A DNA stretch of 64,000 nucleotides from Centrapalus pauciflorus (lineage: Eukaryota > Streptophyta > Magnoliopsida > Asterales > Asteraceae). The translations under genes and the position numbers were made by a program. Where the stretch lies: positions 1,128,501 through 1,192,500 of the forward strand of contig JAANYP010004395.1 in NCBI GenBank assembly GCA_020465985.1, written 5' to 3'. Below the pieces are notes generated by a model. The model was not told where the DNA came from and made no database searches. It saw nothing but the letters and a program-made list of their open reading frames with translations. Below are positions 39,630 through 50,815 of this stretch, piece by piece (the first letter of the stretch is position 1; each line of letters starts with the position of its first letter).

Positions 39630-41270
39630 TACTTTTGGTAATGTTAATTTAATAATTAGTATTTAATTATAATAAATGATAAATATACTTTGAAAAAAAT
39701 ATTTCATTTGATTAATATAAAGCATAAACCAAATCGGCCAAATATTACAACTACCTTCCCATTTGGTATAAATTGAGTTCTTTAAACCAACACTCGGTTT
39801 TCATTCTGTTCTTCATTTAATATTTTTCGAAATTTGAAAATCAGTAAAAACTGAGCAAAGTTAATTACCATTTTAAGCAGTTTTTATGGGCTTAAAGCAT
39901 TAAAAAAACAATATTTTAATGGAGGGATTTGGGGTCCTCTAAAGTGGCCCAAAAATCACGCCTATGCCCATGACAAACGAATGTGTTCATCCTTTTAAAT
40001 AAGCAAAAATGATCCCGATCTATTCATTACCATTAGCAAAGACACGAAATACTCCTTTATACAATGATTAAGTTAATTAATTAATTTTTATATTTAAATG
40101 TTTTTCCTTTAACGGCTTTCAACATTTTTTCCCTAATTTTAAAATTATAAGAAAATGGCACAAAAATCTTATACATTAACATGAATTATATCATCCAAAT
40201 AATATTACTCTTTATATAAAATATATTCATAACATTCGAAAATTTTCTGCATAGAAGAAATCACCTTTAAGGGTGGTGGGTGTATACAATATTCTCAAAT
40301 CTCATCTTTCTAGCCACATCCACGTCATATCAGATTTTTTTTTTTAATTTCTTTCATCTTTGTTTCTTTTAAAATGACAAAAATGTCTATCTTTCTTTCA
40401 CAATAACATGTGTACAAATTTATCAAATATCACAAGTAAGAAATATAAAATACAAATACAAAAGTCATTATGCTTTTGTGTTCATAATCGTAGTGTTGAC
40501 GCATCAAGATACAAACATGCATAATAATAAATATAATGATGAAATTCATTAAAAAAAACTTGGTTAATATCGGAAAAATAACCATAAAATTTTGCAACTG
40601 TATCGGTTTGGTACCTCATCATTTTAGTCTTTGCGTTATTTTATATCAAAACCATAAAAATTACTACTGATAACCGGTTATTTAGATTAAAAAATGACTT
40701 TGACATTTAAGTTTATAAACTATCATATACTTACAGTTTTATCAATTTGCTCCATGAAGCGATTCTTTCCTATTTAAAAATCAAATATTAAGACTCAATA
40801 TAACTAACTACTTAAACATAAGGAGTTTATAATTTATTTAATATGGAAAAAAAAACATATCATGAAATAAACTGATAAACTATTTAAAACATAATATTTT
40901 TAATTTTTTCTTAGGTAAATTTTTAACTAAATTGTTATTATAACGTACCGTGATGATAACCCAATGGTTGAGGTCATGTTTTAATCATGTACATGTATTA
41001 TAATCATGTATGTATGAAGAGCAATGGGTTACATACAAAATTTAATTGCTTCATGTTAGCAATGTGACCGAGTCATCCATACGGTGCATTACCCTTTTTT
41101 TATTTAATAAAAAGAAAAAAAAAAGTTAATATTGAAAAGAATAATTTTAAAATATTGGAGTGGGAATAGGAGGGTAGAAAGGTCATTTTGTGGATAATAC
41201 TAATAAAAAAGATTAAAGAGTGTTTTGAGCATCCTCGAATTTCTCTCCGGCTTCCTTCAGTGTCCGTTGG
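39630..41270. other. AT-rich intergenic DNA upstream of the OCTOPUS-type gene
   Basis: I see no gene. Near 40950-41000 ATAACCCAATGGTTGAGGTC looks like a box A and may be SINE debris. Promoter elements could not be assigned. Confidence 0.4.
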
Positions 41271-41283
41271 TAACTGTTGAACG

Positions 41284-41306
41284 CTCTCTCTCTCTCTCTC
41301 TCTCTC
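41284..41306 (+). promoter_or_regulatory. (TC)n tract in the presumed 5' leader of the OCTOPUS-type gene
   Basis: About 11 CT repeats lie 85-105 nt before the start codon. CT-rich tracts near plant transcription starts or in leaders are common. Function here is inferred only from position. Confidence 0.45.
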
Positions 41307-41389
41307 ATTCTCTCACATTAAACGCTACTCTTGTTGTTCATTAATGCTAACATGAGCAGCAGAGTGCGCAGTGCACACCACCGCCGGTT

Positions 41390-43360
41390 ATGAATCCCAC
41401 AACCGATCAACTACCACCACCGCCACAACAGGCGTTGCCATTACAGCCACCTCGCTCCTCCTTCAGCTGCGACCGACATCCCGATGAAAATTTCTCTGGC
41501 TTTTGTCCCGAATGCCTCTGCGAACGCCTTACCACTCTAGATCAATCTGCCAACGCCACCGCTGCCTCTTCCTCCTCCCGCCGTAATTCCACCTCCTCCG
41601 CCACCGCTGCTGCTCTCAAATCTATCTTCAGGGTCCCTTCTTCCTCCAACACTGCCTTCGAAGCCTACAAAAACAAGACAACATCAACAACCACTTCCAA
41701 AACCTCATTTTTCCCCGAGCTCCGCCGTACTAAGTCATTCTCCGCCTCCAAAAACGAAGGATTGGGTTTCTCTGCCGGCGTTTTTGAGCCTCAACGGAAG
41801 TCCTGCGACGTTAGGGGTCGTAACACGCTTTGGACACTCTTCTCCATCGACGACGAAAACAAGCCCAGGCACTCCTCCGCGCAACCACTAGCCCTAGGGA
41901 ACACCGGCACCGTCCTCGAGACTAACAGAGAAGACGAAGAAGAAGATCAATTTCACGACGAAGAAATTAAATCTTCTGAAGAACAGGACGTGAGAAATGT
42001 GAATGATTCCGACAACAATATTGTGGAAGAGATTGCTGAAATTGAACATCAAGAGGATGCAATTGTGGACGAATTGAAGAGCATGAAGGATCACATAGAT
42101 CTCGATTCACAGTCTAAAAAACCATCATTGTCAAATTTCTGGTCAGCGGCCTCGGTTTTAAGCAAAAAATGGCAAAAATGGAGGCGAAAGCAGAAGAAGA
42201 GCAGCGTCAACGGCAACGGCGTCCTTTCATCGTCTACATTGCCGGTAGAGAAGCCGATTTCGCGTCAGTATCGCGAGACACAGTCAGAAATCGCCGATTA
42301 TGGATTCGGCAGGCGATCCTGCGATGTTGACCCTAGATTTTCACTGGATGCGGGTCGGATCTCGTTTGACGACCCGAGATACTCGTTCGACGAGCCTAGG
42401 GCTTCGTGGGACGGCTATTTGATCGGCCGGACATTTCCACGGCTTCCTCCCATGGTAGAAGATGTACCGGTTCCTCAGGTACCGCGTTCCGATATGCAAA
42501 TCTCCGTCGAGGAACCAACGAACACAGAAGATATTGTCCCCGGTGGATCGATCCAGACCCGAGAATATTACTCGGATTCTTCCTCGAAGAGACGAAAAAG
42601 CCTGGACAGGTCCAACTCCATTCGGAAAATGGCGGCCGCAGTAGTGGCGGAGATGGACGAAACAAAAACCACAAGCGCCCCAGTTTCAAACGCCAAAGTT
42701 TCTCCTGCAACCATCGATTACAGCTATGGGCATGGAGGAGGGTTAAGATTTCCAAGCATTGGTGGTGAACGAGAATTAGCAAGGGATTCAAATTCAAATT
42801 CATTAAGGGATGACTGTTCAGAAACATTTGAATTAAGGTTCAGGGATAATGGTGCAGAGAAGAAGGATGGTAAGAAATCGCGGCGGTGGAGCTGGAAGTT
42901 ATGGGGGTTTATCCAGCGGCGTGGGGGCAACAAAGAGGACGATGAAGATGGATTTAGCAGAGTGAATGGTGTGGAGAGATCATACTCAGAATCTTGGCAA
43001 GATATGAGAAGAGAAGGAAGTAAAAGTGGAGTGAACAGGAAAGTGTTAAGAAGCAACAGCAGTGTTAGCTGGAGGAATTCCACTTCATTCAACACAAAGA
43101 AACCAAATCCGGAAACGAACGGGTTTGGAAACGGTAAGAGCAGGAGGATCGGGGGAGACGAATTCGTTCTGGAAAGGAATCGGAGCGCAAGGTATTCACC
43201 AAACCACGCAGACAGCGGTCTTTTACGGTTTTACCTGACTCCATTGAGGGGTAGTCGAAGAAGCGGAATGGGTATCGGATCAGGGAAAAGCAGGCCGGCA
43301 GGTAGCAACTCGAATTCGAATTCGAATTCGATTGGGCGGAACATGTTTCGAATCTACTGA
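41390..43360 (+). CDS. OPS: OCTOPUS / UPF0503 (DUF740) family protein, single exon, 656 aa
   Basis: An uninterrupted 656-codon frame opens with a Pro-rich leader. The family's N-terminal Cys-rich motif follows: C27-DRHPDENFSGF-C39-PE-C42-L-C44. Further landmarks are the RRTKSFS segment, an acidic stretch near 178-197, a basic KKWQKWRRKQKK block near 259-270, a four-fold R-x-S-F-D-type heptad repeat at 316-342, RRWSWKLWGFIQRR around W500, and a conserved end with LLRFYLTPL. There is no signal peptide or transmembrane helix. Arabidopsis OCTOPUS (At3g09070) is a polar plasma-membrane-associated regulator of phloem differentiation that antagonises the kinase BIN2. An older database name calls the family chloroplastic. 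The order DEX1-WD40-this gene favours OPS over its paralogues OPL1/OPL2. The C-terminus has a Ser-Asn run encoded by a GAATTC-like repeat. Confidence 0.85.
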   Translation: MNPTTDQLPPPPQQALPLQPPRSSFSCDRHPDENFSGFCPECLCERLTTLDQSANATAASSSSRRNSTSSATAAALKSIFRVPSSSNTAFEAYKNKTTSTTTSKTSFFPELRRTKSFSASKNEGLGFSAGVFEPQRKSCDVRGRNTLWTLFSIDDENKPRHSSAQPLALGNTGTVLETNREDEEEDQFHDEEIKSSEEQDVRNVNDSDNNIVEEIAEIEHQEDAIVDELKSMKDHIDLDSQSKKPSLSNFWSAASVLSKKWQKWRRKQKKSSVNGNGVLSSSTLPVEKPISRQYRETQSEIADYGFGRRSCDVDPRFSLDAGRISFDDPRYSFDEPRASWDGYLIGRTFPRLPPMVEDVPVPQVPRSDMQISVEEPTNTEDIVPGGSIQTREYYSDSSSKRRKSLDRSNSIRKMAAAVVAEMDETKTTSAPVSNAKVSPATIDYSYGHGGGLRFPSIGGERELARDSNSNSLRDDCSETFELRFRDNGAEKKDGKKSRRWSWKLWGFIQRRGGNKEDDEDGFSRVNGVERSYSESWQDMRREGSKSGVNRKVLRSNSSVSWRNSTSFNTKKPNPETNGFGNGKSRRIGGDEFVLERNRSARYSPNHADSGLLRFYLTPLRGSRRSGMGIGSGKSRPAGSNSNSNSNSIGRNMFRIY

Positions 43361-43739
43361 AGGAGGGTGCTAAGGCTAAGGTTGTTACGACTAAACAGCG
43401 TCGTTTAACTGTGCATGCATATCTATTAGTGTAACCTTATTTTAAATTACTTATGTTATGTGTTGCTTAAATTGGTTGGTTGGATGGATGGGTTATGGTT
43501 ATAGTCACAGCATGCTTTGATTGGTGTTGGACTTCTGAGTTAATAATAATATAACTTTGAAATTCTCTGGAAATTGTTTGTTTGTTGCAATTAAATTAAA
43601 GTAGTAACAATAGGAAATAAAGTATTTTTCCTGATTAAGGAAAGCCCCCATGATATAAATCTCCCTACATCCATGTTATTAACTTTGTTGTACCTGTACC
43701 CCTAGGACATCATCCTTCACCAACTCCAATTACTAACCT

Positions 43740-43900
43740 CTTGTATCTGTGAACTCGAAGACGCGAGAAGACGTTTTATATAAAAGTGCGCATCGTCTGC
43801 GGACGTCTTCCGGCGTCTTCTGATGTCTGCAGACCTTTAGGCCACCTCTTTTGACCTCAGATTTCTACAGCTAAGTTCGCAGACCGCAGACATCAACCTT
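43740..43900. other. Repeat-like segment rich in GTCTTC/GTCTGC motifs
   Basis: The motifs GAAGACG, GACGTCTTCC, GATGTCTGCAG and CGCAGACATCA recur in both orientations, suggesting a small foldback element. Termini were not resolved. Confidence 0.35.
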
Positions 43901-43962
43901 AAAAAAAACAGCACCTGTGGCCCTGATGTCATTACCCCAAGGACAAATGAAAATAATAACTG

Positions 43963-43993
43963 TTTTTGTTTTTGTTTTTGTTTTTGTTTTTTG
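43963..43993. repeat. (TTTTTG)n short tandem repeat
   Basis: About five copies of a 6-bp T-rich unit lie in the region 3' of the OCTOPUS-type gene. Confidence 0.85.
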
Positions 43994-44519
43994 AGATGAT
44001 GATAAACATATACAGGCTGAGGCTTGTTAAGAAACAATGAATAAGTGACAGACAAGACACAACATGGAGAAGCTGTTTTTGTGAAGAAACACGGATTTAT
44101 TTATGTATCTGGCTGGGCCTGGGTCTGGGTCTGGGTAAATCACAATTAATTGGTTGCATGCATTAAAGCTTGTACCATATGCGTCAAGTGTTGTACATGG
44201 ATATCGTTTGTTTTTGGCGAATCTCTTTCTATCTCTGGATAAAGTTATGTCTCGACTCTTTAATGTTGCCTCTCCTCTCTGAAAGCTGTAGATGTTCCCT
44301 GTAACTTAGAGTGAGTGAGTGAGAATTACACTACACATCTCCCTTCCCAATAATTACTACTTTTGACCTTCTACTTAATTACTTTTCACTGAATAACCAC
44401 TACATAACCAATAAAAATTTAATATTTTATGTCTAAAGTTTTATATGTAAGATTGTTTTAAACACTTCCCCTTTATTCTATTTATTAATAAGTTTATAAT
44501 AGGTCAGTTCAGGGTTGTT

Positions 44520-44773
44520 TCTATCGTTTTGGGGGCCCGAGACAAAAACTTATAAAGGGTCTTCTAAACACGTATGTATATATAACAGTTAAAGATTAAA
44601 GGAAAAAAATCATGAAAATATGTACGTAAATATTACAATCAAACAACTAGCGAAACAAGTAAACTACTAGTATTAGCCTAGGTATCAGAGGGAAAAAAAA
44701 AAACTTTTGGCCCCCTTTGGCTGTTGGGCCCTGGGTAGTAGCCCATGTTGCATATCCCAATGAGTCGGCCCTG
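44520..44773. mobile_element. hAT-type MITE (CAGGG...CCCTG ends)
   Basis: The left CAGGGTTGTTTC and right GAGTCGGCCCTG are hAT-like inverted ends of a 254-bp non-coding element that reads GGGGGCCCGAGAC near its left end. GGTCAGTT precedes it (44512-44519) and recurs at 44779-44786 after five extra bases. The duplication is therefore recognisable but displaced. Confidence 0.65.
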
Positions 44774-44879
44774 GATCAGGTCAGTTCAGTAGTATATACA
44801 AAATAAACAATTTTTTTAAAGTTTATTGATTAAATATTCTATTTTCATATTAAAGAGTACATGAAATGAAATCCTCCCT

Positions 44880-45140
44880 GATTTCAATCCACCCAGAAAT
44901 CAGACACATGAGGAGGTGAAGCAAGCTTCAACCGTCTTCCTTCTTCTATTCTCTACTCCTCTTCATCCTCTTCTTTTCTTTGTATAGGCAAACGGGTATC
45001 CTCTCCCGCCAACCCAACACCCTTGCCAAATCACTTTCAAGCCAGCGGCTACACCACCCCCTCTTCCAGCCCCTCAATTTTCCTCTTGCGTCGGCCTCAC
45101 TATCCCGTCCCGACTTCTCACTTCTCTTTAAATTTTAACG
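44880..45140. other. Pyrimidine-rich intergenic segment
   Basis: It is rich in CTTCTTCCTC- and CCACCCCC-like runs, unlike the AT-rich surroundings. No open frame, terminus or known motif was found. Confidence 0.4.
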
Positions 45141-45772
45141 GGTAAAATGATTTTGAGATAGAATGGTAAGTATTTACAACTTAAAAAATGGAATGGTAAA
45201 AAAAAACTGATGTGACGTTAATGTATGCCGAATGATAGAATTTGAGAGGGGTGGTTATACTTCTCACCCTAAGAGTAAAAGGAGAGCAAAATATAGGTAA
45301 GAATGTCAATTCATAAGAGGTACATGTCATGACAATAGAAGGCAAAAAAGGGTGTAAATAAGATTTCCTTGATTTTAAATAGAAAACTGATTATCTTGCA
45401 TTAACAATGTAACTAATTCTGATTTTTCTTAATGATGATAAATTGAAATTCTAGGTGCAATACAACCTATCAACCCATGAATAATATAATCATTAAATCT
45501 ATAAAAAAAAAAAATTGAATAATGTTGTTTGTCAACCTATTATAATTATTATAAGTAAAGTGATTATATTGGATTGTGTCCATGATATATTTTAATTTAT
45601 TAAAATGTATTTTTAATGTTTGGTTGGTGGAATAACACCTTCGCGTGTGAATCGTATGGAACGCAACAAGGTTGCATACATTGTGAACATATAGAAGTTC
45701 ATAGTTCATATTCTGCAAAAAAATATTTATTTTTATTATATGCATCTTGGTACTATTAACCGATGGTTTAGT

Positions 45773-45995
45773 GGGGCATTGGTGGATTTGCGGAAGTGGG
45801 GGGTTGTGCATTTAACATTTGGGTTTGATACGGCTGTTGGAGAGAGTGTCGGCTCGTTTCTGTTGCGGCGACTGAAAGAGAGAGCAAGGGGTGGCGGAGG
45901 CGGCCGTTTAGGGTTACGGTATGGCGGCGGCGGCCGTTTAGGGTTTCAGCGAGGAATCGGCGGATATTAGGGTGATAGGCGGCGGCTGTGTAGAG
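45773..45995. other. GC-rich segment of unknown origin inside the Copia element
   Basis: Between the short 5' LTR piece and the inverted integrase lies GC-rich DNA. It carries two copies of GGCGGCCGTTTAGGGTT (one near 45900, one near 45935). It does not read as Copia gag or polymerase. It may be captured host DNA, for example a gene leader, or filler from the rearrangement. Confidence 0.45.
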
Positions 45996-46409
45996 TTAGC
46001 AGAGGCATCCGAAGACACGAAGATGAGAATAGGTGGGAGGTTTGTTGAAAAGTTTCGTGAAAGGGATGATATTTTGGATGGTGGTGGATGGTAGGATGTT
46101 ATGTAAGTGGACAGCCATGAAAAGGGCTTCCACCCAAAACCGAGGCGGTAAGTGAGCTTGAAATAGGAGAGCGCGGATGGAATTATTTATGGTACGAATC
46201 ATGCGTTCAGATTTCCCGTTTTGTTGGGAGGTTTGAGGACAAGAGAAACGAAATTGGATGCCAGCACTTTTAAAAAGATTATGTTGAGGTGTGTTATCAA
46301 ATTCACCACCATGATCACACTGAAACACTTTGATTTCTTTTTGAAATTGAGTTTTAACGTACGCACGAAATTGTTGAAACTTGACAAACGCATCACTTTT
46401 ATTTTTCAA
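45996..46409 (-). pseudogene. Copia integrase core fragment (inverted within the element)
   Basis: A 137-codon open stretch encodes part of an rve integrase. It includes the CDHGGEFDN block (second catalytic Asp), QQNGKSERMIRTINN (catalytic Glu) and a LRVFGCLC end, where a stop intrudes. The upstream zinc-finger and first Asp parts are absent. It cannot make a working enzyme by itself. Confidence 0.85.
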
Positions 46410-46666
46410 TTGTGTACTGCGACAATGTTAGTGTTGTGTACCTGTCTTCGAATCCTGTTCAACATCAACGCACGAAACACATCGAGATTGACATTCATTT
46501 TGTCCGTGACAAAGTGGCGGCCGGACATATTCGTGTTCTTCATGTTCCTTCACGCTACCAGTATGCTGATATCTTCACCAAAGGTCTACCGTTTAAACTA
46601 TTTGCTGATTTTCGTTCCAGTTTGAGTGTTCGTCCTTCTCCCCCTCAAACTGCGGGGGACTATTAA
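46409..46666 (+). pseudogene. Copia RNase H C-terminal fragment
   Basis: It encodes the last part of a Copia polyprotein: YCDN, an HQRTKHIEIDIHF-type block, HVPSRYQYADIFTKGL, then a normal stop just before the polypurine tract. It reads opposite to the adjoining integrase fragment. Confidence 0.85.
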
Positions 46667-46801
46667 CCGATGGTTTAGTCATATAATGTTTAGCCTAGTT
46701 TGTGTCATTTGTCCATTGGCCCGTTGGCCCATCATATTGTATTTATATTTCTGCTTTCGTTATTGAAATGGATCATGGAACTTTGATAATCAAACAGGTA
46801 C

Positions 46802-48435
46802 TAGTATTATAAGACTACTTGTATTAATATTTACGGGCTAAACATACATTATGTTCAGGGTTTGCACGTCCACACAATTTCAATATGTGATTTTTTTACA
46901 ACTAGTTTTATATTATTTACTTATTGTGATTATAATTAATTTTTAAACCTTTTTATGGTAGCATTAATATCTTGTTAAAGTATAGTATCTTCGTATACCT
47001 AAATATTGATTGGTGAATAAAAATATAAAAGGAAAATTACCAAGAAATGTAATATAAATTGCAAAATTTGACAATAAGGGTATTGTAATATTTTCATGAA
47101 ATTCAAATATTAGGTCTAGAAAGATGATCAAATTTTATTCTTTTATCAAAAATGGATCATAAAACTAAAATTTTACCTTTTTAATTAGTTATCGATACTT
47201 TTTTTTTTTTTTGACAAAATTATGTTTTATGTTACTTTTTTTGCCTAAAAAATTTCACATTATTTTTATTATCAATTTTTGTATTTTATGTAACACTTGT
47301 TATAAAGTTTTCCAAATGTAAACCAGGCAAATATGAACAAGGGAAGTGGGGAAAGCAGTGTGATTAATTAGACCCAAATCCCATGACAAAATGATTACAT
47401 TGAGATCTCTCATCTTAAAATAAAAAAGATTCAAACACAATAATTCAAAGGCAAGTAAATAAAGTCAAAAAGTCACCCTCCAACAACATGCTCCTGTTTC
47501 TCTTTCTCTTTGGGAGATTAAAAAGAAACACACCCACACTAACACTACCATTGGAAACTAAAAACATTTTACTTAATAAAAACATAAAATTATTCAAGTA
47601 TTTAATCATATATTCAAGTTTCAATTCGATTCTTTTTTTATCCATATGCTTGAATATTTTCATAATCTTTATTAAAATTTAAATATTAAAAGCACAATGA
47701 AAAAGAAAAAGAGCCAAAGCAGGAGGCTCAATACCCAATGCCATCAACAATTTGGTTCCCATAAATTCTTTTTCTTTTTGGTTTTGGAATCTTTTTAAAC
47801 CAAAAAAGAAAAGTATTTAATTGACTAGGACTAATACGATTCATTTATTTTTATTTGAAGCTAACGACAATTAGTACAAAAAATCGACCAACTAAATCTT
47901 CTTGATAAGATTCAGGCACTCTATAGTCTATATATGTCTTTTACTGACACTTATTACAAACCTAAAACATTTTATAAGTATTTAATCAAAATTAAAAACT
48001 TCGTGCCATTTAATCAAATAGCAATGTTACTCACTAAGAAAATTTAGTCTGATTCAAAGTTTGAATATTGAACCTTCTTCTAGAATATTGTTTTTAGAGA
48101 AAATGTAAAAGAAACAAATAAGCATACGACATTAACGTTGTGTTCTTAAAAGTTCAAGAATTGAAAAAGGGTGGAGAAGAGAAGTCGAAGAAAAATAGAA
48201 AACACAATCAACTCTATTAAAAAGTTTTCCATCCCTTTCTTCCTAGTTCTTGGAGGAAATGTGTTGGTCCTTATTTTTATCATTTTCCTTTTCTACTTTT
48301 CTGTTTAGAAAACATAATAATATTTTCATAATTCTTTTTCACCGTCATCTGGTGTATCCTCTTTTCTGAATCCTCTTCCAAGAACACAAGCAGTGTAAAA
48401 TTTATCATCTTTTAACATTATAAAAAGCTATATCT
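46802..48435. other. Gene-free AT-rich DNA
   Basis: I see no gene or clearly bounded element. A poly(T) run lies near 47200-47213. Confidence 0.5.
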
Positions 48436-48438
48436 TAA

Positions 48439-48439
<1 letters not shown>

Positions 48440-48496
<57 letters not shown>
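48440..48496. repeat. (AT)n microsatellite
   Basis: About 28 AT repeats. Unlike several others in the window, it has no adjacent GATGCAT-type terminus. Confidence 0.95.
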
Positions 48497-48498
<2 letters not shown>

Positions 48499-49049
48499 TT
48501 ATTAGAAAGTTAGTTCATTATGTGGAAATATATGAGTGAGATTTGAGATGTTATAAAAAGATAGATAGAAATGAAGAGGACAAATAATGTGGATTTGGAA
48601 GAGGACTTGAGAGGGAGTGGGTATGTCTTTATTGGGATGAGCAAAGCAAAGAAAGCAAAGCAGAGATGGTGATATTCCATACACATGCATCAAACTCATT
48701 TCTTCTTTCTTACTACTTTTGTTTTATTACCTATTATTCATTCTTTTGAGCCATATATTTTCATCAAAAAAAAAAACTTTGATTTTGAAATTCAAATTCA
48801 TTTGGTTTTCGGTTTCAAACCCGTTTGGCATTCGATTATTATTTTGTAATTCACATTCACCTACTTGAAACTTGATTAATTCTTTTGGTTTTGCTACCAA
48901 AGGACCTACAGATCTCTACTGTTATTTGATGTGTTTCTTTATTCAATTGATTTTTTATTTAAGTATCACTTGAAACAAGATGATAATAATGATAAATAGG
49001 TGATAGAATAAGTTTGTCTTATAAAAAAATCTTTCAGCCTTGCTACTGG

Positions 49050-49295
49050 CAGGGCCGGTCCAATCATTTTTGAGGCACTGGACAAAACTTAAAGGGGCCC
49101 TATAAATATATATTTATTATCAAAATAAGTAAAGGTGATAAATAAAAAACAAAAACTTATAATTATATAATATAAACTAAAATTTTTGACAAGTCAGTAA
49201 CTTTGTTCAACCGTTAATAGACTTAATACATAATAGATTTTTTGAAAATGGGTCCTAGGCGGTTGCCCATGTTAACCTTCCTCAGGACCGCCCTG
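49050..49295. mobile_element. hAT-type MITE with perfect 8-bp target duplication
   Basis: Ends CAGGGCCGGTCC and GGACCGCCCTG form inverted repeats. GCTACTGG is duplicated exactly at 49042-49049 and 49296-49303. The element is 246 bp and non-coding. A related start (AGGGCCGGTTCAAAG) occurs at about 49492 without a clear partner. Confidence 0.85.
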
Positions 49296-50442
49296 GCTAC
49301 TGGTTAATTTTATGAAAGCTAAACAAATGAAATTAAACGCAAATTATAATAATATAACCAAAAACATAAAACACATCCAGAGTAGTAATTTGGCTTTTTG
49401 AAACTTTGAGGCTGGCTCAATATAAAGAAAACAGAACGACATAGTGTATTAGTATACCAATATATTAATTAAATGGTTAATAATTTTTTTAGGGCCGGTT
49501 CAAAGTTTATGATGCTTGACAAAAAAATTTTGTGTGGCCTTTAGGATAAGTTTTTAAGGGTGTTCAAAAAATCAAAATCCAATCATTCAAAATGAAAATT
49601 CAAATATTTGATTCGAAACTATTTGAAGAATCAGATAATAAACTTTCAAAACTTAGGATTATTTTGATATCCGAAATATCATCCATTATTTTTAAATTCT
49701 ATGTTTTTTATATTAGTTAAACATAAAATTGAGTATATATATTTATTTCAATGTAAGCTTTTGAGTTTTTACTTGATTTTAAGCCTCTATAACTACTATT
49801 ATATGTACTTTAGTTTTTTAATCATTATTTTATCGTTTAACTAAAATAACTCCTCTGGTTCGTAAAATATTTATATCTAATATGTATTTGAATATATAAA
49901 TTTGTATTTTAGATATTTAAATATATAATCTAGTTTTAAAATAAATATAAAATAGTTGGATTTTCATTTATTCGATAACTTAATCAGAAATTACTCAATA
50001 TCATTATCCGAAAACCCTTAGATAAGATCACTGATCACACTATGTCTATGGACTACGGACGTCAACAAAATTGATAACACCAAAATTCCTTCGGTCGAAT
50101 TTTTCATGGTCCGATAAAAACTAGTACAATATTCGTGTGTTGCTTAGGTTGACCGTTTAAAAATTATGTACTTACCATTTATAAAATATGTATTATAATA
50201 AACACTAAAATTTTATTCCATATTATTACTTTATTTTTAAATAAGAAGTTAGTATCACTAAATAGAGCTTCGTCTAACATTTAAAAGAATTGAGTGGTTC
50301 TTACCAGAATTTGATTATTTGATTATTTTCAAATAAATTATTTAAAAGGCAAATTATCAAGAACACAAGTTTATCCAACAATGTAAAGACTACACCACGT
50401 CTAACATTTTTTCTTTCTCTCTATTTGTTTTGTCGATAATAA

Positions 50443-50815
50443 GAGGGTGTTTGGTTTTGCGTTATAAACGGAATTATTAGCTTATTACGTTATAATAACG
50501 CAAATAATTGATTTAAAGTGTTTGGATTGCATATGTTAATAAGTGATTATTTGTGTTTAGCGTTAGTCCTACCACACTTTTTCATAAGTTAAAAAATGTA
50601 GCTTATTTGCTTAATAAGTGATTATTTGGTCATTTTACAAGTTAAAACGCAAATCCAAACACTTTAAAAAATGATTATTTGATAATTATGATAGCAAACA
50701 GCAGAAGCAAAACCAAACACTATATTTCTGGCAACGCTTTTGGTTACAGCTATTAACTGATTATTAGTTTCCAAAACGCTACAGCACTTTTTCAAACGCA
50801 AATCCAAACACTCTC
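50443..50815. mobile_element. MITE with GAGGGTGTTTGG ends
   Basis: The left GAGGGTGTTTGGTTTTGCGT pairs with the right-end reverse complement GAGAGTGTTTGGATTTGCGT. Flanks are TAA and TGA. The interior repeats AATAAGTGATTATTTG-type motifs in both orientations. Non-coding. Confidence 0.7.

Larger units (their letters stand above)
45754..46796 (+). mobile_element. Rearranged Ty1/Copia element with an internal inversion
   Basis: Perfect 5-bp flanks GGTAC (45749-45753 and 46797-46801) bound the element. The 3' LTR runs 46661-46796 and begins TATTAACCGATGGTTTAGT. It is preceded by a G-rich polypurine tract (TGCGGGGGAC). The same 19 bases open the element at 45754, but the rest of the 5' LTR is missing. 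RNase H with the YCDN and RTKHIEIDIHFVRD blocks is on the + strand (46409-46666). The integrase core is on the minus strand (45996-46409). The element thus lost most of its middle and carries an inverted block. Confidence 0.85.

Noticed and set aside
42396..43095. Several minus-strand and alternative-frame open frames inside the OCTOPUS-type gene
   Set aside because: The + strand frame of 656 codons matches the family. The others are shadows of its GC-rich codon use.
46221..46625. A + strand 134-codon frame across the Copia inversion junction
   Set aside because: It crosses the antisense integrase and the wrong frame of RNase H, with no protein-like pattern of its own.
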